Shown one piece after another: positions 14,501 through 26,600 of a stretch of DNA of 64,000 nt (positions are counted from its first letter, which is position 1; each line of letters opens with the position of its first letter). The DNA lies in contig NW_024881313.1 in assembly GCF_018691265.1 (NCBI RefSeq), forward strand, positions 6,725,501-6,789,500. The letters run 5' to 3'. The stretch comes from Tyto alba. Taxonomy: Eukaryota > Chordata > Aves > Strigiformes > Tytonidae. The translations under genes were made by a program, and so were the position numbers. The notes beneath the pieces are model-generated. The model was not told where the DNA came from and ran no database searches. It saw nothing but the letters and a program-made list of their open reading frames with translations.

Positions 14501-16050
14501 GTAGCAATATATAATTAGGGATGAATTAAATAAGTTTGACACTGGCAATCACATTTCTCAAAGCAGCAATTTTTGTTAATTGAATTGTTATCTTTCTTGC
14601 TTCTTCTTGAGCTAAGGGCTACAGTGGTTTACTATAAAATTAGTCTGTAAATAAATGCCTTCAATTAGTGGTTATTTTGAGGAGAGCTTACCTTCCTCAG
14701 ATGAGAAAATTCATCTTTTCCCTTTTGAGATAATTACATTTTCAGGCCTCTGTGAGTTATGGAAAGTGATGACTATTTGGAGATGTCAGCTCTTTGTGAG
14801 GTGTAAAGTTATAAAGTACAAGGAGAATCATCAAGTATCTTAAAGGAATTCAAAGTGGACTCTTTTGTAATCTGTTATTACAAAACTTCACACAGTACTT
14901 TTAGAAAATCTTGAATACAGAGTTGAAAAGTCAGTAACAAGCAATTGTAAAGGTTGTCTGAAAGCCCTCCCCGCATGTCTCTGTCTCTGGACTTACTTCT
15001 TTGAAGGTTAACCTGAAATTCATTGCTTAATATACAGTAATAAGTTTTGGAATAATTCCCACATTGTTTTAATTTACTTTAAATCACTGCCAGATATTTC
15101 TGACTCCTATTTTTACACAATTTGTCTGGAAATATACCAAAAATTAATAACACAGTAATAGGTTATAGAGTATTTGAGTCCAAACTATAAGTGCCCACTT
15201 AGTCACATTCTAATTTATAATTTTCAATGTGGTCCTTTTCATTGGAGTCATATAAACCAACCACTAATTCCCCTCATCAACAAATGTCCACTGCAAATTA
15301 GCAGTAAGAAAAAAAGGTAAAAATGCATTGAGCAATGTGCACATTCATGCTACAAATGGAGTTTTCAATATGCAGCACCAAAGATTCTGTGCTGTATCTT
15401 ATACAAGTCTTAGGAATGGCAAGCTTTACACTAAGGCTTATAGATAAAAAAAATCAGTGTGTATTTATAATTTAAAAAGCTGTTACAATGGGTAAGGACC
15501 TCCTAAGCATATAAAGAAAATGGGATAGTCACACTAATCCCACAAATGTTACTGACCACCGGTACAACAGGGTAGGCTTGGTGAGTTAACAGGAAGCCTA
15601 TTGTAGCACTCATAATTTGAAATCCTTGTAATTAAAGATGAAGGGAAGGGAGAAACAGTCTATTAGCATCTTAATCCTTCATCTGTATGCAAATTGACTT
15701 TTTAACCATACATTTTCTAGTACTGAGATTGGAATGGCCTTAAAGGTCTATGTAGAAACACTCTTCATTCCTTTGAAAGAGTACAACCTAACTTGAAGAA
15801 TGACAAATATACATAAAAATGCAGAGTACTTGTTTTAATAATAACATACTATTCTTAAAGCAGATCTTTACCGATCTGATCTGATCTGATCTGATCGCCA
15901 CCCATCTTCTTGCGAAGAATATTCAGCTCAAGATCTACAACCCCCCTGTCAGGTTACCTGCCTATTTCATCCACGTAAGCTCCTCAGCATCAGCAATTTG
16001 GGCTGCTAACAATCATTTCCATAATGTCTGCAAGAGTTGGACATGTCATA
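5600..16050. other. Intergenic DNA, no gene seen
   Basis: About 10 kb of AT-rich sequence. I see only short homopolymer runs (for example poly-A near 7954 and 10662), a short TTTA repeat near 14470-14490, a GATCT repeat near 15873, and no frame with family resemblance. The 8.45-8.62 kb stretch is somewhat more GC-rich but not identifiable. Confidence 0.5.
15873..15896. repeat. GATCT pentanucleotide microsatellite
   Basis: Nearly five perfect copies of the five-base unit GATCT in tandem (24 bases). Flanking sequence is unique. Confidence 0.9.
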
Positions 16051-16065
16051 GTTTATTTGTGCAAA

Positions 16066-16250
16066 AGTGCTTGAGCACTGGACTCAGAAATCTGAATTCT
16101 GTTCTTGCTTCTGTAGGTCACCTAGATTGGGTAACTTGCAAGGCTACCACTCTGTTCCTCAGTTTCTTCATCTGTAAAATGGGGATAATGATACTCACTA
16201 GCTTTTAAAAACCATTTTAAGATATACATGGTTAATTATTAAGCAGTGTG
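16066..16250 (+). mobile_element. MIR-type ancient SINE
   Basis: The sequence follows the MIR (CORE-SINE) consensus in plus orientation. It has a tRNA-derived left part with a GCACTGGACTCAGAAATCTG-like block at about 16075-16095, then GGTCACCTAGATTGGGTAACTTG-like remains of the 'gacctTgggcaagtTact' core, then the very characteristic CCTCAGTTTCTTCATC and TGTAAAATGGGGATAATG segments at 16157-16190. The right end fades into AT-rich sequence. MIR is shared by amniotes and long inactive, so survival at this identity is notable in a bird. The right boundary is approximate. Confidence 0.85.
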
Positions 16251-17130
16251 GATTCTCCCCTGTGAGTAACACACAGCTGCTAATACACTGACTTATCCAC
16301 TTTCATATTAGCATCTTTACTTAAACATTCACATTCTTACTGTGACATAGCAAAACACTTATTTTGTCAAACAGCAATTGTAAAGAAGCTTTTATCCAGC
16401 ACAAGTGTAATTAGAATAGTGGAGAAGTGATGAGACTGTCATCAGCTTTGAGCTCAAGGGACTATCTGACTACTCAGTTCAAGTAACCGAAGTAGCAAAA
16501 ATAGTTTCCAATTCAAGTCTGCCCTCCACTGGCTTTAATGAAACACTGCTAATAAATTTTGGATCAATAGCATCTTTCTGTAATGAAGTGGAGGAACTAA
16601 ATTAACAGAAGCTGATACAATTTATTAATTGAGACCTTTAATCAGCATTTCTTCTTTAATTTTTTAATAGTAGTTAAAAAATTTATAAATTTCTTCTTAA
16701 AGTCCCATCTAGGCTCTCTGGCAGATGCTTGTACTTCAGGTTTTCAAAAGCCCACCAGCATATCATTAATAGCAGACCTGCTGGAATATACAACATGAGG
16801 AGTAACATTCTACACATGGTTTTAAAGACATTTAATAGAAAAACTACAGAAAAATATTTGGCTATGATACAATTGATGATTCTAGCATATAGTGCTATAT
16901 GCACTACTCAAGTACTAATGTCCTAAAAGAGACCAGTATCAGTCTAATCTAGTCTAGTACTCTGTCACTAGAAACAGTCTTTCCCCCTAAAATGTAACAG
17001 GAAAGAACAACAACTTTTATTACTGTGTTTATTTTAGAGAGAACTTTCCATCACAAATCCCACAGGCAGTCAACTCATCTCTTAACTCAGGAGGACTCAT
17101 TTTCCTTTTTATATTTAAAGTAGGAATGTA

Positions 17131-17156
17131 ACTGGGGGGTGGGGGGTGGGGGGGGA
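17131..17156 (+). other. G-tract cluster, possible G-quadruplex
   Basis: Three runs of six, six and eight G separated by single T bases. The last run is long enough to supply two triplets, so four G3 tracts with one-base loops can be drawn. Surrounding DNA is AT-rich. Confidence 0.6.
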
Positions 17157-20100
17157 AATTATCTTACTTATACTTACATAGATTGGTCTAGCATGATTTC
17201 AACCCCAAGGTGACATTTGTGTCTGGAATACAAAATCTGTACCATTATGCACTGGAGGATGTGATCAAGTTGAAAAGCCTCTGGTTCATTTATCTTGTCA
17301 TCTTCATGCTTCATTACACTTAACAGCATCTAATCTCTTGTGACTGCTACTTAAACCTAAAATAAAGGCGTAAAATGTAGTTTCTTCAGATGTATACTTA
17401 ATATACAGTTGAAAACCAGGGAAAGGATAGAAGTATTACAGAAATGTTATTTTACTTGGACCTTTCAAATGCTTGAAAATCAGGGTCAGATTCATAGCTT
17501 GTGCCAAGTGTGTCTAACAGACTTTATAAAGGAGAACATAAGGAGCTTTCAGAAGTTCCTTGAATGTCTTCTGCATCTGCTAAAATTTTTGCTGAAGTGG
17601 CTATCATTCAAAATAAAACCTTCAGGAGCCCATATGACAGGAAGCAGTGAAAGGCACACAACTAATCTGTCCTTACTGTTTTGTGGGGTTTTGGGTGTTG
17701 TTTTTTTTTGTTTGTTGGGCATTGGGTTTTGACTTTTAATTACAACTCTTATTTTTCAAATGCTCCAATTCTGTGTCCTGCATCAAAAAGAAATATTTTA
17801 CTTTCATGTTCAATGCTGTCAACTGATTACAAAGACTTACATTCTCAGTTTCATGGTTGCCTCACTTTATTACAATGCACTAAGGTCAGAATTGGTATAA
17901 AAGCAAGTATACCAAGAGCAAAGACTGTTTTGGAAATCAGAATATAGTTTTCCTCATCTTGTTTCAATCATAGCAAAACTTTGGCTAAAAGAAGCATCTT
18001 TTAAGTCCTTTAAAATCTTTATAGATGTGTGCTGTTATAGCAACATATTCTTCAGCAACAAAAATCTAGTTAAGATCTGTTGACAAGGTTTACATTCAAA
18101 TACCTTTAGAGGAAAATCCTCCTAGAGCTACTGAGACCTTCACTGCTCAGACGCTAAAAAAAGAGCTTAATTTAAAAACAAAGACTAAGTAAATATGGAT
18201 ATTGGTTTTGGCTTCAGAAAATCCTTTAATCCATCAGATTTTTTGCGTATCACTGAAAGTATGCAAGGAATCAGATTATTGTTTTCATCCTCGGCCAAGT
18301 ATTGCAATCTTAAAAACATGCATTTAAGAACTGTTGTGTTTTTAGAGGAACTACCTATGGTAAAAGGTAGCAGTATCTTTAAATGTAACACTTCCTTTCC
18401 ATTACCAAATGAAGATGCGGAAAATGGGAAAGTCAAGTTTCAAAAAACAGTGAAGTTTTGTAACAGGTAATATTCAGTTTTCAGGCACAACAGCAGTTCT
18501 TCTCAAAGGTTTCTGACAGCTTTTGATGAGGTTCTGTTGAATGCTGTCTCACCTCAGACTGCTGTTCCTCCTTCACTGGCCTCAGGAGTTGTAATGAAAA
18601 ATAATGAAATTATTACTGTGTTTGCACTCAACTCCACATTACCACTCAGTTTTGGTTTATTTTTAAATAAGTAAGTTGTATAGTTATTGTATTGAACATA
18701 CAAAATTACTACACTTTGCATTTTGTTCCTACCACTCTGATAATCTCACTATTTTTCTAGATAGGCATCCAACAATACCACTTTTCCTGGAAGTATCCCA
18801 TATCAGACAGTGAAAGAGATTCTAACTAGGGCAGAAATTTTTCATACGCATTACTGCTCTGTATCCCAAGTATGTTTAGATAATATGCTAAATGCAAAAT
18901 CTCAAACATATTCCCCCCAAGTAATCTAGATCTTACAAAAATTCAAGAAAGAGACATTTCAGAATTCTGACATTTCCCAGATGACATATACAGACAGCCT
19001 TAGTCTCCTTTATTTTGACTGTAGTACTTTCCATTTCTATTTTTCTCTTTGTGAAATGACACGGAATGTTTCCCAGGCCAGTAGTACTGCAGAGTAGTTG
19101 GGATTTATCAGACTAAATGAATGGGAATACTAAAATGGAATGGAAGAAAAGGACCATCATTAATAAGGCCCAATAAAAATAGAAAGTCTAATCATAACAA
19201 TAAAGTTAAATATAATGTCTAGTCATAATATACTACCATTTTTACTGACACTGTAAAGATTCACCCTGTAATGGAAATCTGTTAAATACCTCTTGCTTAT
19301 GTTCTTGTGTTATTTATACTGATCTACAGTGTAATCCTCAACTATGAAATATCTACTGCAGTATCTGTGAAATGTAACTTCCTCTGAAACAGAGTCAAAC
19401 TCAAACTTTCTTCCCAAGCAGATGAATTTAATGTAATTTTTTTGACAGTAAATTGAAGGGGAATCTGAGAAGTGAGCGCGGTAAGTACATAAAGGAGGTC
19501 TGCAGGGCTTTCCTATGTAGCCTTTACAGTGATTTTTCACAAACTTTAGTCTGTCACTTTGTCTTCTTCTTCAGCCTTCTAAGTTACATGCATGATTTCA
19601 TGGCTTTACTTTGTGGTGTGCTGATACAAAGTTTGAGAGGTCTGGGATTCTTTAGCCTGGAACGTACCCTTTGCACCAAAGACAAACTAAAGCCATCTGA
19701 CTGAGTGACATTATTTCCCTGAACCACAGACTTACAAGTGATTCACTCCTATCTGTAAGAATCTCAATTCTCTCCTACACCCATAAACCCGGAAACATTT
19801 GGCTGGTTTACAATGAGTGTTACTGGTGTTTGTGTGCTATGAAAACACAGCTCTTGTGGAATTACTGCTAATCGAGTCAATAATACAGTAGGGATTCACA
19901 TTCTTGTTGTTCCAGTTAAAACCTCTGCAGTTTTATTTCTGATTTTATGGTTGTTGCTGATAACATGAACTACACGGCAAAAGAAATTCAAAGAGGTTGG
20001 GTTTTTTGTAACAAAAAACATTTAATACATATTGTATTATGAAGTTTGTCACTCCAGCAACTGGGGCTCTTGCTTTTCTTATTTAATGGATACACCATTC

Positions 20101-20549
20101 CAAGTGGTTTTGTCTTCACTACCAGCCATAAGAAAAAAAAAATCAAGTAAGACCAATATCCTTCATGGAAATGTTACCACAATAATTTATTAACATGAAC
20201 AAGTACCCACAGCACACCCACAACATCCTAATTCTGTCTTCTCCAGGCAAAGCTGCCTCCATCAATTTGTTACAGAACCCACTTATTTGGGCATTACCTC
20301 TTTCTTCAACACAGCTCATTGCTTCATGCCCAATCATAGGCATTGGGTTTAGGGGCCAATTTAGAATATTTCAGTTATTTGAATTGTGCTGTCCCACCAG
20401 CTTGAACCTGCAGGGAAGATGATATTTTCACCCTTTGCCAAGTCAACAGCTCACCAAAGGACTGTTGAGCTCAGACCCTCTAACATCCTTGGTGCAACAG
20501 GAGCCAAATAAAGGCACAGAAAACTAAACTTCTGCAGTCAGTATAAACT

Positions 20550-20660
20550 TTTTGTATTGTTTGGGATTTTGTTTGTTTGTGTGTTTGATTTTGTTGTGAG
20601 GTTTCTTGTTGTTTTGGGGTTTTTTTGTGTGTTTTGTTTTTTTTTTTTTTTTTTTTTATT
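20550..20660. repeat. T/G-rich low-complexity tract ending in poly-T
   Basis: Repeated GTTTG-like words grade into a run of more than 20 T bases near 20637-20658. No attached SINE or LINE body is visible. Confidence 0.75.
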
Positions 20661-21390
20661 TAGCTGCAAATACGATCTTTGGACAGTATGAGACTATGGA
20701 TGGGTGTTATGATGGAAGAAGTGCTGTTCTCCAGGCACTTTTCTTAGCTTACTGATATCCTTTCTCAGCTTCAGTCTGTAACATTATATAAATTTAGACC
20801 ATTAGCTATACGTAATCAACTTTGTTTTATTTGCATACAAAACACATGCATTTGTTCTCTTCTAGGCCACAGCACGGATTCTGTTCACAAGAAAAATGTG
20901 GCAAAGAAATATTAACTTCCTTACTATTAAATTCCTGGCTTCTGTGGTTAAATAAGGGCAATAACCTACAAGCTTTTAGTCAAACATTAGAAGTGGCAAA
21001 CATGAGAAATAAGAGCTATCAAGGAAAGTTTCTGTGCTCTGAAAATTATTCCTTGACTTGACGTATGAAGGAAAGAAGAGAAGCAGCTGGTACACATGGC
21101 ACACTTTTGTGAATACCCTTTCTCAAGAACATCCACAGTAAGAAGATACTGCATCATCTGTGACACTGTTAGACCAATTTATACTCAAAGGAGGCAGAAC
21201 CATTTGGATCCGTTTAGCACATTTGACCTTCTGAATCCCACTTACACCAAAATTAAAAGAAGTTTAAGGAAATGCCTTTTAAATTTAATTCAGTACAGTG
21301 GGTCACATTTTATTGTAATATTTTGTAAGATTATTAACAAGCTGTGTGCTGTAATCTGCTGATGAACTACAGCACTGGTGCCTAATCTTC

Positions 21391-21985
21391 TGTCCTGGTT
21401 TTGGATGGGATAGTTTTCTTCTTAGCAGCAAGAATTGTGCCGTGTTTTGGATTCAGCATGGGATTTGGTAGGAGAGTAATGTTGAGATTTTCAGTTCTTG
21501 CTAAGAGAAGAATAAAGTTGATGGTTTCAGTTCTTGCTAAGAAATCAAGGACTTTCCAACTCCCCATGTCCTGCCCGTGGACAGGCGCACAAGAAGCTGG
21601 GAGGGAGCAGAGCCAGAGCAATGGAGCCAAACAGGCCAATGGAATATTCCGTATCGGTAATGTCATGCTCAGTTTGTAAAGGAGGGGTGGCCAGGAAGGA
21701 GGGGGTTCTCTCTTGCTTCTGGGATTGTGATCGTGGGGTCTTTATACTTCAGGATCGCTTGACGGGAACGGGCTGGGTATCAGCTGGCAGGTGGTGAGCA
21801 ATTGCATTGTGCATTGCCCATTTGTATGATTATTGTTATTATTTTATTTCAATTATTACACTGTTTTTATCTCAACTTATGGATCTCCCTTCACCTCCCC
21901 AATTCCCTCCCCAATCCCCTGGGCGGGGGAGGGTGAGCGAGCAGCTGTATGGTGTTTGCCTGCCGGCCGGGTTTAAACCACAACA
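21391..21985 (+). mobile_element. Solo LTR of an avian endogenous retrovirus (ERVL-like)
   Basis: The element begins with TGTCCTGGTTTTGG and ends with TTTAAACCACAACA, giving the TG...CA ends of a retroviral LTR. The interior matches a common LTR type of birds that I recognise by its order of blocks: a 'caaggactttccaactcccc' block near 21546, 'cacaagaagctgggaggg' near 21588, 'gtgagcaattgcattgtgca' near 21793, and 'cgggggagggtgagcgagca' near 21924. Flanking bases are TCTTC on the left and TCTTT on the right, an almost intact five-base target duplication. There is no internal retroviral coding sequence, so this is a solo LTR left by recombination. The usual TATAAA position reads TGTAAA (near 21676). 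The family name is from memory and should be checked. Confidence 0.85.
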
Positions 21986-23300
21986 TCTTTCTTTAGGGAT
22001 ATGCTGTTCAGTTTATAAAGAAGCCACTCACAATCTCTAACCCTCTGCTTTACTTGTTAGACATCAATAAATATGTCAATCACATGACTAGAAATACAGA
22101 CGTGTCCCATCAATGTTTAATGTATATGAAAGCACAGCACATATGGACTGGTTTACATGAGGATAGGCTGTTTGTACATTCTGTAACATGTCGGCATATT
22201 TTGACATTACATCACCAAAATACTCTTTGATCTCCCACATTTTGATTACTAGACCATGGCAAAAGCAAGCTGTGGGCTGTCACAATCTCTCATGTGGCTT
22301 GCAGTTTGCTACCTGCCCATACCTGGAAAGCATGCTCATATTTTGATCATCTTGGAATGGCAGCGCAGGCATCTACACATTGAAGAGAAAACAAGGTATT
22401 TGTCTAAGTGATATTTACTGTGGGCCTGTATTCTTTTTTGGATCTAAAAGCACTGACCTGGTATTTTTTTTAAAGGTGACAAGATGGCAAGAGAACTTCA
22501 AGTAATTGCCTTAGGCAAACCAATACATAACATGCAGAACTTTAACTGTGTCTGGTCAGTAAATCATAACTATGAATAAAACCGAGTAGATTTCTGCACT
22601 GTCGCAAGAAGTGATTTCTAAGAACTTTTTTCAGAGTTTCTATGTAGTTGTATGTAGTTAGCAGACATGATACAGACTGACAACGTTAAATACTGCAGCC
22701 ACATTAGCAATCCTACAAACGTGAAGACCTGGATCTGGCATTACAGTAAAAGGCAGCAGACTACCTGAGAAAGAATGAAAACATGTTATAGATATAACTG
22801 GCTGAGTCAATGGCAAAGACATCATGCAGCAAGGTATCTCGCTAGTAGTGTCAAACAGACAACAGCTTGGTGGTTAGGGCACTGCAATGGGTTCTTGCAG
22901 AGACTGCTCATTTTAGTAGTTAGGAAGTGCCTCAGTAATTATCTGGGCTCTGAATTTGTAAGACAACAAGCCCTAAGCACTGTACTGGTATTTTTAGATA
23001 TTAGGTCTAAAACCAGAACACCTCTCCCCGTATTTCTAGTCAAGCTTTTACTCCCAGAACTCTGTGTTTCCACAGACTGGACTGAGGATCGCACAGCCTG
23101 GTATCAAAGATGGAGAGGCATTTCCAACATCACCCAGAAACAATTTTCTTACCACTCCATCTCTACCTTTCACTTACCAAAAAGGCACTTCCCAGCCCCC
23201 AGAGGCGGCGTGCAAAAGCGTGTGCACACCTTTGCGAGCGCCGGGAAACGCAAACACGTAAATGCGGGACCTACAGGCAGAGGAAGGCGTCCCGCAGCCT
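21986..23300. other. Intergenic DNA upstream of the TOMM7 CpG island
   Basis: AT-rich at first, turning CpG-rich from about 23200. A 184-codon plus-strand frame (22775-23329) runs into the island but resembles no family I know, and its C-terminal half only mirrors the GC-rich composition, so I treat it as a chance frame. Confidence 0.45.
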
Positions 23301-23401
23301 TTGTAGCCCTGGCACAAACGCCCCGATAACGGCTCCGCGTGGCCCACAGCCCTGGCCCGGGCACGCCCGCCCCGGCCGGGCGCTGGGCCCAGCCGCCGCA
23401 C

Positions 23402-23413
23402 TGCGCATGCCCA
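23402..23413. promoter_or_regulatory. NRF-1-like site, TOMM7 promoter
   Basis: TGCGCATGCCCA matches the consensus YGCGCAYGCGCR at 11 of 12 positions (the tenth base is C instead of G). NRF-1 controls many nuclear genes for mitochondrial proteins, which fits TOMM7. Occupancy is inferred only from the motif. Confidence 0.55.
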
Positions 23414-23444
23414 GCGGCCGGTGACAGGCAGGAGGGGGGCCCCT

Positions 23445-23455
23445 GCCGCCATTTT
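23445..23455 (-). promoter_or_regulatory. YY1-like element, TOMM7 5' region
   Basis: GCCGCCATTTT is the reverse complement of AAAATGGCGGC, the YY1 core found near start sites of many housekeeping genes. It lies about 185 bases upstream of the TOMM7 start codon. Confidence 0.55.
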
Positions 23456-23637
23456 CTTGCCTTCCTCAGGGAAGGGCCGCCCCTCACCGCCGCCGCCGAA
23501 GGGGAGTCTCCTCCCCTCAACCCGGCGGCGGCGGCGCGATGGGGTCCCGCCCACCGCCGCTGGTGCAGCGCTACAAGGGAGGCTGGGCTCCTCCTCCTCC
23601 TCCTCCTCTTCTTCCTCTTCTCCCTGCCGCCGCCGGA

Positions 23638-26600
23638 ATGCCGAAGCTTAGCAAGGAGGCCAAGCAGCGGCTACAGCAGCTCTTCAAGGGCGGCCAGTTC
23701 GCCATCCGCTGGGGCTTCATCCCCGTCGTGCTCTACCTAGGTCAGTGGCGGCCGCTGGGGAGGCTGAGGATGGGGTGGCCGGGGGTCTGCGCTGCCTGCT
23801 CCCCCCGCCGCCTGGGCCGCTGCTGCCCGCTTGGAGAGGGGGGGAAGAGCATGGGGGGGGGGGGCCGCTCCCACCCGCGACGCGGACTCTGCAGCCCTCA
23901 GCGCGCATGCGCAGCTGGGGAAGGCGGGAGACTGAGGGGGGTATGGTGGGGGGCGCGGAGGCACCGACAGTGGCGTGGGGCCCCCGGGGCCCGGTACGGG
24001 TAGGGACTTGTCCTTGACAGAGCGGCGAGGTAGTTGAGGGTTTTATTTATTTATTGATTTATTTGTCTTTAAAAAGGATTTTCTGCCTCTTTCCGGAGCG
24101 CTGGGAGCGTGCGTTGAGCCTTGTGCGGGGAGGGCCGCGGGCGCCGGGGGTCCGCGCAGGCCGGCGGGTCGGGGCCCTCAGCGGGGCGGGCTCAGCGCGC
24201 ACCGGGGCACCTGAACAGCAAGCGAAGCTGCGATTCAGTCCTGCATCAGTGACTGGCTGCCTTAGCAGGCTGGCCTGCGTGTTCCTCGCAGTCGGGAGGC
24301 AGTGTGCGGCCAGAAAGCTGCGGCCGGGAGCTCTGCTTCGTGGTGTGCCGAGGGGGTTGCCAGACTCTGGCTGGCGTTGAGTTTCCAGCTAGGCACAGGT
24401 TACAGCCTCGCCCAAAATGTCGTCGCTCCTGTTCCTGAACTGCTGTGGAGCATTCAGGGGGTGCCTTGGTGTCGTGCCTGGTGCTTAAGGTGTATTTCGC
24501 TTGCTCGTGTCACGGGGCTGAGAGGGCATCGCCACCACATGGTAGTTCTGCTGCTGAGTTTGGGCTGCATGCCGTCAGCTCTGCTTGTTAAAGAGGCAGA
24601 CCTACTTAAGATATGCGCGTGTGCAATAGGCCTGACACTTTTGTTCACTACTTTTATGACAAGGGGTCCCAGGAAGGCTGATCACCGCAGTTCATCTGGA
24701 TTACTTTCTGCCCCAACGCTGTTGGGCCTTTTGGGAAAAGCATCTAAACCAGGCAGGCATCTCTGCCGTGAATGCAAACGTGAAGGAGTGTTGGGAGCTT
24801 GAAGTATTTACAGTCAAAGCTGATATGTTGTTTTAATTAATTGAGGGGAATGCAATGTCCGATTTGAAGGGCCTTGATTGTTCACCTAATAGATAAAAAT
24901 CAGGAAAAAGTTGGGTCCTTCAACAGTTGCATATGTGCTTTAACAACTACAAGAGGTCACTTCACATGCTATGGAAAAAGCTAACTAGCAATATTAGGTT
25001 TAAAGTTTAATTAAATTTCCATTTTTAGTTTATCAGTTATTTTAAATTGATAATTTTTGGCTGGGAATTTCAGCAGTGTTTTGTGACCTAATTTTTCTCC
25101 TGCTGAAGTTGTGCTTTGATTTTACTTTTATGATGGTATCTGTGAATATGGGAATGATGCTCTGTGTTCTGAGGGGCACCAGAGGAAATGAAATAAGTTA
25201 CTTCAAGTCATATAAAGCCGTATTACTATGTTTACAGTTGCAGTAATGTCAGAGTATTTAGTATATTTGTTACGTAGTGGTGAGAAACTAAGTTGTAGTT
25301 TATCTTCATACCTCCAGAAAATAAGCGTGCTGTTCCAAATCTACATTGCTGCCTTATAACTTTGTATGCTGTAATGAAAGGACAGTAAGTGTAAGCAGAT
25401 GAGAGGGGAACATGCAGGTGCCACCTTAGTTTGCTATAGGTATTTGGAGGTGGCATGCACTTAAACTGTAGAATTTGAGGGACTTCTTTTGTACTGGGAT
25501 TACATTTGAATCTGGGAGGGAAGGTGTGCTACAGTGAAAGGGCAAGAGGCAGCATAGTCCTTGGTGTCACTGATTCAAGGTAAATTTTTGTCTTGACCCC
25601 TGTGTATATGAAATAATACTCTGAAGTAAACACAGGCAAGGAAACTTCCAGAATTCTTGAGCTTTTAACTTTCTTTGAAGGGCTTTCTAGGTCAGGGTGG
25701 AATGTTCAGGGGATGTATGAGGGAGCCTTGTATGTGAATATGCAATTATAGGTCATTGGTCAGGTTGTTTTTTTGTTGTATGTTTTTAAACTTGCTTTGA
25801 AGTGACCGCCCCTGTTTTAAGCAGGTAAATTAGACCAGTGCAATTTTGTTAAACCTGGCTTGCTTTTTTTTTAAAACTACTGGTGGAGGAGAAGCCAGAA
25901 ACATTCACACACACACACAGAGTGTGATTCCTATGAATTTTAAAGCAATTTTATTGGACACTATGGCAACCAAAGAAAGCTGGTCAGGATGTGTAATAAT
26001 CTCAAACCACACAGGGTTATCTTCAGAGAGCTAACCGAGTGCCCGTGAAGTTAATAAAAGTTTTTCCATTAACCTTCATGGCCAGTGTTTCAGGCAAACT
26101 GACATTAATGGTTTATTACCTGTAAATGAAGGAAATAATATATATTTCATATAACATCCAGTTCTAGATAGCAGATACAGAGGAGAGCGTGTTGAACAGT
26201 GTGTGGATTACATGATTCCACTTCAAGACTTTTAATTTACAGTCCAGTGGGCAAAGATACTTTATACATTGATCCTTCAGTTGCTTCTCTAGCATACATT
26301 TGCTTCACTGAATTGGTATTTGAGTCATTAGCTGGGGATGAACTCTTTGTAATTAGCTTTATTTTTGTTTTCTTGGGTGTTAGTAGGTTGACAAACATCT
26401 TGTTTCTTTGAAAGCTTTAGTACTAGGTAGCTTTTCAAAAAGTGCCAGTAAAAATAGAAGATTTTAGGTGTAACTGATTTAACATTTAGAATTCTGTCAT
26501 CCTAAATGGAGTGAAATGTTACTGAAATACTGCTTTTAAGTTCTGCATCAGATGTCATTGCAGAACATTGCCTGTTAGGACTCAAGGCGCTCGTTTATAC

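Larger units (their letters stand above)
16251..21390. other. Intergenic DNA, no gene seen
   Basis: AT-rich non-coding sequence. It includes a G-rich tract at 17131-17156 (listed separately) and a T/G-rich then poly-T tract at about 20550-20660. No exon or structural RNA gene is recognisable. Confidence 0.5.
23200..24350. promoter_or_regulatory. TOMM7: CpG island at the TOMM7 5' end
   Basis: Dense CpG from about 23200 to 24350 covers the promoter, 5' UTR, first exon and start of intron 1 of TOMM7. No TATA box is evident. An NRF-1-like site (23402-23413), a YY1-like GCCGCCATTTT element (23445-23455) and a perfect NRF-1 palindrome (23902-23913) lie inside. YY1 elements of this orientation are often just downstream of the transcription start in housekeeping genes, which would place initiation near 23430-23450; this is inference. 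Confidence 0.85.

Noticed and set aside
22775..23329. 184-codon plus-strand frame running into the TOMM7 CpG island
   Set aside because: Composition changes abruptly along the frame with the DNA, and I recognise no family; most likely a chance frame in stop-poor GC-rich sequence.
25469..25485. 16-17 base match AATTTGAGGGACTTCTT shared with about 35679
   Set aside because: The flanks do not align, and a single exact match of this length is expected occasionally in 64 kb.
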